DNA from: an uncultured Clostridia bacterium | GTDB lineage: Bacteria > Bacillota > Clostridia > TANB77 > CAG-508 | Reading direction: 5' to 3' | Assembly (NCBI GenBank): GCA_944386135.1 | Contig: CALWZW010000005.1 | Location: 1-64,000 of the forward strand | DNA length: 64,000 nucleotides | Part shown: one piece after another, positions 57,350 to 64,000 of the stretch | Layout: every line of letters begins with the position of its first letter | Numbering within the stretch: the stretch's first letter is position 1 | Made by a program: the position numbers and the translations under genes | Notes under the pieces: generated by a model | Seen by the model: the letters and a program-made list of their open reading frames with translations, nothing else | Told to the model about the DNA's origin: nothing | Databases searched by the model: none

Positions 57350-58046
57350 CTATTTTGCTTCGATGCTGAAAGGCGTATCTGCTCCACCGTCACCTGTTAG
57401 ACCGACATTAACTTTAGTTAAGTCGATTTCAACAACTGGGCGAAGTGCATCACTACGACTTCCTTCACTACCATTTGAGCGATACAAATGATATGCATTA
57501 ATAGTGTTTCCGGTCTACACGAAACTCTCTATAATCAAACCAATTACTACTATATTCTACACAACGTGATGCAAGCCAATATGCATTTTTAAGATTTATT
57601 GTAGTACCAGGCTGATAGCTAAATAACTCTAAGTAATTTGATGTCATGTATGTTGTTGACAAAGTATATGTATAATATGTTTCTCTTCCTTTAAACGACG
57701 CATTACCCGTTGAAGTTCCCGTTACATAAACGTCTTGGGTACTTAAATCATACATTGTTCCATATGCTCCATTTGGTGCTCCATTTAATTCTTGTTCAAA
57801 TATACTTGGATAGTTCCTGTACAAAGGGGTATATTCGGTTAATGTTGCTCCTGAATATGTTGAATGTGCTTCTATATCATCTATATTCAAACTTCTTCCT
57901 GTTGCTCCTAAAGAACTATTACTATACATTGCTTTACATGCGTTATTTAATAACAATAAAATGGGAAAATATAGAGACAAAAATGTTACTTTTTGTTTAA
58001 AAGTTTTAATTGAAGTTACAAAAAACAACAAAATTTTACAAAACAA
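57350..58046 (-). pseudogene. N-terminally truncated pilin-like/DUF6273-type surface protein, CGG +1 site
   Basis: About 230 codons. The C-terminal half (NAYWLASRCVEYSS, FRV.., LYRSNG, ALRPVVEIDL) is the domain found at the end of many clostridial pilin-like proteins. The first 35 codons (MFCKILLFFVTSIKTFKQKV) look unlike a prepilin leader and may not be original. CGG at 57512-57510 interrupts the frame; skipping C joins FRVD to GNTINAYHLYRSNGSEGSRS. Probably a 5'-deleted gene whose frameshift predates the deletion. Confidence 0.7.
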
Positions 58047-58182
58047 ATAAAAATATTATATAAAAACAAAAAATAGAAAATTCATGAAGCAAATAAAGTG
58101 ACTTATAAACATTTTCATTCTATATTATTTTTTAATAATAAAATCATCATATAGAAAACTTGACCTAAGGAGAAATCTATTG

Positions 58183-58809
58183 ATGATAGATAAAATACTA
58201 GATAATATTTGTGAAAAAATTAATGTAAAAATAAAAAAAGAAATGCCTAACATTGATGATGAAAGAATAGAGATAATTGATTATGGGCTAAAAATGATAA
58301 TAGGAGAAGTGCCAAAATTAATTATAATGCTTCTTATAGCATATTTCTTAGGTGTTTTACCTTTAACAATATTATCGTATATAATTCTTCTACCATATGC
58401 AATATTTGCAGGTGGAGCGCATGCTAAAAGCCACATAGGATGTATAATAGCAACTCCAACTATATATTGCGGAGGTGTAATCTTAAGTCAGAATTTATTT
58501 CAAGAAATGAATTTAGAAAAATATTTATTAACTCTTGCAGTATGGATATTTGGAATGACTATGTGTATAATTTATGCACCAGCAGATACAGAAAGTGTAC
58601 CAATATTAAGAAAAGAAGAAAGAAAATTCAAAAAAATTATGGCATGTGTAACATTGACTATAAGTTTAATAGTTTCAGTTTTTCTAAATAATATTGTAAT
58701 ATCAAATATATTAGTATTTGGATGTTTGATACGTTCAATAATGATGACAAGACCTATGTATATAGTGTTTAACAATAAATATGGACATGAAGTATATGCT
58801 CAAAACTAA
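58183..58809 (+). CDS. agrB: Accessory gene regulator AgrB peptidase
   Basis: 208 residues, multi-pass membrane peptidase that cuts and cyclises AgrD. Active pair His and Cys in GGAHAKSHIGC (about 78-88). AAGGAG lies upstream; ATG at 58183 is preferred over a TTG one codon earlier. agrD follows after about 80 bp on the same strand. Confidence 0.93.
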   Translation: MIDKILDNICEKINVKIKKEMPNIDDERIEIIDYGLKMIIGEVPKLIIMLLIAYFLGVLPLTILSYIILLPYAIFAGGAHAKSHIGCIIATPTIYCGGVILSQNLFQEMNLEKYLLTLAVWIFGMTMCIIYAPADTESVPILRKEERKFKKIMACVTLTISLIVSVFLNNIVISNILVFGCLIRSIMMTRPMYIVFNNKYGHEVYAQN

Positions 58810-58887
58810 TTTTAGTTTAATACAAGATAAAAAAGCCGGCGTTTATCTTGTGTTATATAAAATTTTACAAAAGAAAGGGGCCTGTGT

Positions 58888-59007
58888 ATGGTAAAAACTT
58901 TAGCAAAAATGGCAGAAAAAACTGCAAAATCAGCTAATGCATCTTGTTGGATTTTTGGAGCATTTCATCAACCTAAAATGCCAGCTGCATTAATTAAAAA
59001 AGATTAA
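58888..59007 (+). CDS. agrD: AgrD autoinducing-peptide precursor
   Basis: 39 residues: amphipathic leader (MVKTLAKMAEKTAKSA), core NASCWIFGAF, and the FHQPKMPAALIKK tail with the QPKMP motif cut by AgrB. The ring would close between Cys20 and the residue before the cut, likely giving a thiolactone or lactone centred on CWIFGAF. GAAAGGGG precedes ATG. Confidence 0.92.
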   Translation: MVKTLAKMAEKTAKSANASCWIFGAFHQPKMPAALIKKD

Positions 59008-59100
59008 AATTTACAATCTAATTATAAGATTAATATAATATTTCCTTAAATGATAGTTAAAAGGCTATCAAAAAATAATATAAAGTTACAAATATACATA

Positions 59101-59130
59101 AATAGAAGTGCCTTTTAGGCACTTCTATTT
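59101..59130. terminator. Bidirectional terminator between agrD and agrC
   Basis: AATAGAAGTGCC / GGCACTTCTATTT stem, flanked by A- and T-rich sequence; genes converge here. Confidence 0.85.
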
Positions 59131-59140
59131 ATGTAATCTT

Positions 59141-60511
59141 CTATTTTACAAAAATTTCTAAATCTTGTATAAATAATTCTTTGGTCTTTGTTGTAAATAA
59201 GTTTAAGTTATCAGATTTGTTAAGTATTTTGTTTACTTCCCATAGACCAAGACCATGTGAACCCTTTTCTTCAGTTTTAGATGTAAAACCTTTTTCACGT
59301 GTTCTATCAATGTTTATATCCTTATTTGAATAACTATTTTTAATAGAAATTACATATTTTGTAAATTTAGTATTTTCAAAAGGACCAGTTACTTCAAAGA
59401 AAATTTCTTTTTCAACTGAATTTTTAGCAGCTTCTACAGCATTATCTAGAAGTATTCCTAAAATTCTTGTAAGAATATAAGGAGACACTGGAATTTTATC
59501 AAAGTGAGGCTTTATGCTAACATTAAAATTTACATTTTCCTGTTCTGCTAAAAGATATTTTGATGCAATTAAACTGTATAAAGCAGGGTCATTTATTAAA
59601 GATGGGTCTAATGCAGCTAAATTGTTTAGATTATCATATTCTTTGTTAACGCTCTTATAATATTTTTCCAAACCCTTCATATCATCATTTGCAATATAAC
59701 CTGCAATTGATTGCATTATATTACTGAAATCATGTTTAATTATTCTCATATTATCATGTAAAAGTTGTAAAGTTTTGTTATATAACTGTGCTTCTTCTAA
59801 TGATTGGTTTGTTACTTCTAATTTGGTAGTTTTAAATAAACTAAAAATACTAATGCAGAAATATATTACTAGTGAGATAATGCCTAAAAGAGTAACTAAA
59901 AATGGTAAAGTTTCCATATAAAACATAATAATATAAATTTGCATAGCTATTGCAATAATTGCAAATATAAAATTTAATATTAGTATGAATTTATTTTTTC
60001 TACTCATATTTTCAATTAAAATAATATTTAACTTAAAATGTTTTATTAGTCTATAAATCAAATAAGTTGATAAATATATAAGTATAGTTATGAACAATCT
60101 TGTTATAGGAATGAGATATAAATCTTCATAGCTAAGATTAAAAAGTATCATAAAAATCTTGCAAAATATAGTTTCCAAAACAACAATAAGTATTTTAGGA
60201 ATGAATTCTGCAATAATACCTTTTAAGATACTACATTTAAAAACATAAATAATTAAAATAAAGTCTGCAATCATATTTAAGTAAACACTATAAGGCTTAT
60301 CTAAAAATGTACTAGATAAGCAAGAAACAAAGCATAAAGATAGTACATAAATAACAAATTGCTTTTTGGTATATTTGATGTTTAATATTTGTGTAAAAAG
60401 TAATGCAAATACTATTGCTTCAATAAAAATAAATGGTATTCCCCACTTATTAAATATTATTCCCATCAAACCTTCATTAGGCGTTGTGAGCATAGTCCAA
60501 ATTCTTTCCAT
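59141..60511 (-). CDS. agrC: AgrC-type histidine kinase
   Basis: 456 residues: six to seven helices (1-215), DHp with IIKHDFSNIMQ (phospho-His), and a GHKL ATPase domain (ILLDNAVEAAKNS; GSHGLGLWEVNKIL). Senses the AgrD peptide. It overlaps the start of the gene's own partner agrA by 35 bp, showing coupled expression. It lies opposite in direction to agrBD, unlike the usual agrBDCA operon. Confidence 0.92.
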   Translation of the reverse strand: MERIWTMLTTPNEGLMGIIFNKWGIPFIFIEAIVFALLFTQILNIKYTKKQFVIYVLSLCFVSCLSSTFLDKPYSVYLNMIADFILIIYVFKCSILKGIIAEFIPKILIVVLETIFCKIFMILFNLSYEDLYLIPITRLFITILIYLSTYLIYRLIKHFKLNIILIENMSRKNKFILILNFIFAIIAIAMQIYIIMFYMETLPFLVTLLGIISLVIYFCISIFSLFKTTKLEVTNQSLEEAQLYNKTLQLLHDNMRIIKHDFSNIMQSIAGYIANDDMKGLEKYYKSVNKEYDNLNNLAALDPSLINDPALYSLIASKYLLAEQENVNFNVSIKPHFDKIPVSPYILTRILGILLDNAVEAAKNSVEKEIFFEVTGPFENTKFTKYVISIKNSYSNKDINIDRTREKGFTSKTEEKGSHGLGLWEVNKILNKSDNLNLFTTKTKELFIQDLEIFVK

Positions 60512-61202
60512 TATTAATCACCTCCATAAAATTATCTTTATATTTTGGACCAATATAACACTTGGTATTTTCATCAAAGAAAAGTGTGTTAGTACTAGTC
60601 TCAATATGGCTAATATTATTGACATTTGCAATGTAAGATTTATGACATCTTACAAAATTCTTTGGTAATTTTTGTGAGACTTTATTAAATGAACTATAAG
60701 TCTCATAAGTTTTGTTGTTGGTTTTGAAAACTAATTTCATACCATCTCTTTTAATGTAATAAATATCGTTTTGGTTAATATAAGTTTTACTGTTTAAAGA
60801 AATAAAGTTACTTGTAGAAAAGTTAATATCATCAAATAACCTAATTAATGTCTTTTCTAATCTTTCAGAGGTGATAGGTTTCGGTAAATAATCAAAAGCT
60901 TTAACTTGAAAAGCTAAAAATGCATATTCTAAATGACCAGTTGTAAAAATGAAATAAATATTCTTATTAGTACTTCTAATTTGTTCAGCTATATCTATTC
61001 CATTTACATCAGACTTAAGTTGAATATCTAAGAATAATACATCTGCCTTATTCTCCCTCATATAGTCTAAAACCTCTGAAATTTTAGTAGACTTGAAGCC
61101 AACTTTTGCATTAAAGTCATTTTTCAAAATGATCTTATTTAAAGTTTTTTCTAAATTGTTCAAAAACGATAAATTATCATCGCATAGTACAAAATTTAAC
61201 AT
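60477..61202 (-). CDS. agrA: AgrA-type LytTR response regulator
   Basis: 241 residues: REC domain (LCDDN with Asp pair, FLDIQLKSDVNG with acceptor Asp) and LytTR DNA-binding domain (ISLNSKTYINQNDIYYIKRDG; NFVRCHKSYIANVNNI). GGAGG before ATG. Likely activates agrBD and other genes; no repeat binding site was clearly identified. Confidence 0.92.
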   Translation of the reverse strand: MLNFVLCDDNLSFLNNLEKTLNKIILKNDFNAKVGFKSTKISEVLDYMRENKADVLFLDIQLKSDVNGIDIAEQIRSTNKNIYFIFTTGHLEYAFLAFQVKAFDYLPKPITSERLEKTLIRLFDDINFSTSNFISLNSKTYINQNDIYYIKRDGMKLVFKTNNKTYETYSSFNKVSQKLPKNFVRCHKSYIANVNNISHIETSTNTLFFDENTKCYIGPKYKDNFMEVINNGKNLDYAHNA

Positions 61203-61566
61203 TATTTTACCTCCGTCTAAAAAAATTTAAGGAAAAAGCGAAATTGTAAAATCCTAAATTATAGAAGATTAGATTTTATAATATTCGCGTATTTCTATTC
61301 TATAAAAAGAATAAGAAAATGCTAAAACCATTTACTGCACTTCTATAGAACAGAAAAAATTGGTATAAAAATTTACAAATTATTACAATTTTTTATACCA
61401 AAAATAATATTAAAACAAAATACTGATATTGTCAATGAACTATAAGCAAAAAATATTGACTTTTATTACTTTAAAAAGTATAATGAAAGTACTATTAACA
61501 AAAATTAGAATTAATGATAAAATTAGGTAGGATGTTACTCTTTTAGAAGAAGGGAAAAGATATAGC
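61203..61566 (+). promoter_or_regulatory. Intergenic region with promoter for the polysaccharide genes
   Basis: TTGACT (61456-61461), 17-bp spacer, TATAAT (61479-61484). The remaining 250 bp are AT-rich with no gene seen; the divergent agrA promoter probably lies at 61210-61260. Confidence 0.65.
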
Positions 61567-62358
61567 GTGAAAGATATAAAAATCATTGTGGCAACACATA
61601 AGGAATATAAAATGCCAAAAGATAGTATGTATATTCCTGTACATGTAGGAAAAGAATTAAAAAACGAGAACTTGGGATATCAAGGAGATAATGTTGGAGA
61701 AAACATATCTCTAAAGAATCCTTATTTTTGCGAGTTAACAGGTCTGTATTGGGCATGGAAAAATTTAGATGCAGACTATATAGGACTTGTTCACTATAGA
61801 AGATATTTTACAAAAAAGAAACATATACCAAGAGACATAGATTCAAGAATTGAAAGTGTGTTAACAAAAGAAGAAGCAAATGAGTTATTAAAAGATACTG
61901 ATATTGTTCTTGCTAAAAAAAGAAGATATTATATAGAAACAATTTATTCTCATTATAAACATACAATGTACATAGAACCACTAGATGAAACAAGGAAAAT
62001 ATTAAGTGAAATGTATCCAGAATATCTTGAAGAATTTGATAATCTTCACAAAAGAACATCAGCTCACATGTTTAATATGTTTATAATGAAAAAAGAAATA
62101 TTAGATGAATATTGCACATGGTTATTCAATATTTTATTTGAACTAGAAAAAAGAGTAGACGCAACTAAGTATGATGACTTCCATGCAAGATTTTTTGGTA
62201 GAATTTCTGAAGTTTTACTAAATGTATGGATAAACAAAAGCAAACTAGATTATAAAGAAGTAAATGTATTAGATATAGAAAAAATAAATTGGATAAAAAA
62301 AGGAATGTCATTTTTAATGGCAAAATTTGCAGGAAAGAAATATAGAAAGAGTTTTTAG
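61567..62358 (+). CDS. DUF4422 glycosyltransferase
   Basis: 263 residues. IIVATHKEYKMP, YCELTGLYWAWKN-like FCELTGLYWAWKNLDADYIGLVHYRRYF, and FHARFFGRISEVLLNVW are hallmarks of DUF4422 sugar transferases in exopolysaccharide clusters. Start is GTG at 61567. Next gene follows after 5 bp. Confidence 0.88.
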   Translation: MKDIKIIVATHKEYKMPKDSMYIPVHVGKELKNENLGYQGDNVGENISLKNPYFCELTGLYWAWKNLDADYIGLVHYRRYFTKKKHIPRDIDSRIESVLTKEEANELLKDTDIVLAKKRRYYIETIYSHYKHTMYIEPLDETRKILSEMYPEYLEEFDNLHKRTSAHMFNMFIMKKEILDEYCTWLFNILFELEKRVDATKYDDFHARFFGRISEVLLNVWINKSKLDYKEVNVLDIEKINWIKKGMSFLMAKFAGKKYRKSF

Positions 62359-62363
62359 GAGAC

Positions 62364-63368
62364 ATGGAAGATTTAATAACTATTATAATACCAATATATA
62401 ATGTAGAAAAATACTTAAGAGAGTGTCTAGATAGCGTAATTAATCAAACATATAAGAAATTACAAATAATACTTATAGATGATGGTTCAAATGATAATTC
62501 AGGAAAAATATGTGATGAATATAAAGAAAAAGACAATAGAATAGAAGTTATGCATAAAGCAAACGGAGGCGTAAGTTCAGCTAGAAATGCAGGACTTAAA
62601 ATTGCAAAAGGAGACTACATTACATTTGTAGATGGAGATGATTATTTAGATAAAGACTATTGCGAAAAGTTACTAAGAAAATTAAAAGAAAATGATGTAG
62701 AATGTGTTATTTGTGGATATAACAGATTATACGAAAAAAACTTAGAAGTAGTAACGAAAGGTGAAAATCTAAGAATAACTAATAAAGAATTTTTAGATAA
62801 CATTTTGAATGTACAAGGTGGAGCAGGAATTGCATGTGCAAAACTTTGGAAGAAAAATGCAGTAATAAATATAAAATTCAATGAAGAAATAAAAATTGCA
62901 GAAGATTCACTTTTTGGTATTCAAGCGGCAAAAAATGTCAATAATGTATATATATTAAATGAAGCATTATATAATTATAGGTTTAATAAAAATTCAGCTG
63001 TTAGAAGATATAATAAAGATTTTGCGAATATTTGCTTAAAATCTATGAAAGCAGCAAAAGAATACATTGAAAAAGAATATGCAAATGATGAAAGTGTTAT
63101 AAAAAAATTTAATAACTATATAGCATATCATATTTTACTTATATCAGTAAATTATTGCTTTAATAAAGAAAATAGTCTAAATTGGATAGAACAGATTAGA
63201 AGTTTAAAAGAAGTAGTAAGTATACCAGAATATAAAGAAGGGGTAAAAAAATCAAATTACGAAGGACTTTCTTTGACAAGAAAAATAACATTATTTACAA
63301 TAAAACATAAATTATATTTTATAACAATGCTAATTGGAAAAATAAGACAAGCACAATTTAAAAGATGA
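62364..63368 (+). CDS. Family 2 glycosyltransferase, EpsJ-like
   Basis: 334 residues: GT-A fold with TIIIPIYNVEKYLRECLDSV, ILIDDGSNDNSG, VSSARNAGLKIAKGDYITFVDGDDYL (DxD). The likely acceptor is an exopolysaccharide repeat unit. Overlap with the previous stop region suggests one operon. Confidence 0.92.
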   Translation: MEDLITIIIPIYNVEKYLRECLDSVINQTYKKLQIILIDDGSNDNSGKICDEYKEKDNRIEVMHKANGGVSSARNAGLKIAKGDYITFVDGDDYLDKDYCEKLLRKLKENDVECVICGYNRLYEKNLEVVTKGENLRITNKEFLDNILNVQGGAGIACAKLWKKNAVINIKFNEEIKIAEDSLFGIQAAKNVNNVYILNEALYNYRFNKNSAVRRYNKDFANICLKSMKAAKEYIEKEYANDESVIKKFNNYIAYHILLISVNYCFNKENSLNWIEQIRSLKEVVSIPEYKEGVKKSNYEGLSLTRKITLFTIKHKLYFITMLIGKIRQAQFKR

Positions 63369-63429
63369 AAGGGAAAATTAAGTTCTGAGCATATTCAGAA
63401 TAGATACTGTAACTTATGAGGGAGAGAGA

Positions 63430-64000
63430 ATGTTAATTTACATATTACTACTATGTTTTATATTAATGTTAATAGGTTCATATTTCTTATTTAAAAAAGA
63501 AATTATGCATCCAGTAATAATATTTATTGCAATGTACACATTCAGTGTACTTTGTGCTGTATGTAATATTGACAATTGGGGAATAGAAATGTCAAAAATG
63601 ACATTTATAATATTATTACTTGGAGCAGTTGAATTTGTTTTAGTTTCATATATTACACAAAAAATATATATGAAGAAAACAAAATATAAAGAAATAAAAC
63701 CAAAAATGAGAAAAATAGAAGTTCCAAGATTAATAATCTATGCAATAATTATCTTCTCAATAATTGTAATATGCTTGCAACTTCTAGTAGTGCTTGATAT
63801 AGCATCTAGGTATGGAGAATTTACAGGACTATCAGATGCATTAACAATATACAAAGACCATACTTCATATAGTAAAGACGTTGACTTACCAAGCTATTTA
63901 ACAATAATGCAATGTGGAGTTATAGCAGGCGCATTTTCTATAACATTAATATTTATAAACAATTTGTTAGTAGAAAAAGATAATAAATTAAAATATATAA
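63430..64000 (+). CDS. O-antigen polymerase-like membrane protein, 3' partial
   Basis: Polytopic membrane protein (at least five helices visible, such as LLCFILMLIGSYFLF and LIIYAIIIFSIIVICLQLL), first 190 residues only. Position after two glycosyltransferases suggests a Wzy-type polymerase. GGGAGAGAGA before ATG. Confidence 0.7.
   Translation, partial: MLIYILLLCFILMLIGSYFLFKKEIMHPVIIFIAMYTFSVLCAVCNIDNWGIEMSKMTFIILLLGAVEFVLVSYITQKIYMKKTKYKEIKPKMRKIEVPRLIIYAIIIFSIIVICLQLLVVLDIASRYGEFTGLSDALTIYKDHTSYSKDVDLPSYLTIMQCGVIAGAFSITLIFINNLLVEKDNKLKYI

Noticed and set aside
58888-59007. Lantibiotic or other RiPP precursor
   Set aside because: The QPKMP tail and adjacent agrB identify AgrD.

Overview
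The window is AT-rich DNA from a low-GC, spore-forming, Gram-positive bacterium, most likely an uncultured member of Clostridia. Evidence: spoIIR and cwlD, an rpmG-secE-nusG-rplKA-rplJL block with an L10 leader, an agrBDCA quorum-sensing locus, a LysM/M14 hydrolase, and class III-type pilins with the GITLVALIITI N-terminus.

Layout. 1-2.0 kb: the end of a large-serine-recombinase element, which appears to have cut off the 3' end of a peptidoglycan-binding/LysM/M14 peptidase gene. 2.2-9.5 kb: housekeeping and accessory genes (murA, a walJ-like hydrolase, a FAD/Rieske oxidoreductase, apt, tRNA-Arg(ACG), tRNA-Pro(TGG), GIY-YIG, a deleted sirtuin, GNAT, guaD, a small GC-richer gene, spoIIR). 9.8-26.4 kb: a long plus-strand type IV secretion-like cluster with four VirB2/TrbC-type pilin genes (one with two pilin domains, two with C-terminal zinc ribbons), PrgI, a VirB4-N-terminus-like protein, a VirB4 ATPase, a VirB6/TrbL-like channel protein, two membrane-anchored proteins possibly of VirB8 type, a 1000-residue wall hydrolase and a coiled-coil protein; no relaxase or VirD4 coupling protein is present. 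26.4-39.4 kb: a D-Ala-D-Ala carboxypeptidase, mgtA, tRNA-Gly and tRNA-Cys, two paralogous small Cys-rich genes, a thioester/DUF11-type surface protein, trmFO and a coiled-coil gene. 39.5-43.4 kb: ribosomal/transcription block. 43.5-57 kb: pilin, mtaD, SH3/NlpC hydrolase, comEC, cwlD, a GGDEF protein, hpt, uvrC, a methyltransferase and a pseudouridine synthase. 57.3-61.2 kb: a truncated pilin-like gene and agrBDCA. 61.5 kb to the end: start of a polysaccharide cluster.

The most striking signal is genome-wide rather than one locus. Thirteen genes are broken at 21 places, and every break has the same form: an in-frame CGG followed by A or T, where a +1 shift (skipping the C, reading GGA or GGT as Gly) restores the conserved protein exactly. 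Sites include the SGND motif of the carboxypeptidase, DAGHGG of CwlD, and six places in comEC. Wherever else CGG occurs in an intact gene it straddles two codons. The only in-frame CGG codons apparently read as Arg are in two small GC-richer, foreign-looking genes. A basecalling insertion before GG would not respect codon phase, so I favour biological +1 recoding (or quadruplet reading) at a CGG codon that probably lacks a cognate tRNA; the only tRNA-Arg visible has anticodon ACG, which reads CGU/CGC/CGA. I therefore annotate these genes as single, probably functional, frameshifted CDSs.

Three families of palindromic repeats are scattered between genes (a GGGGACGGTTCT family, a CTCAACGT..ACGCCTC family, and a 354-bp element with perfect 23-bp terminal inverted repeats). 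One lies between the L10 leader and rplJ.
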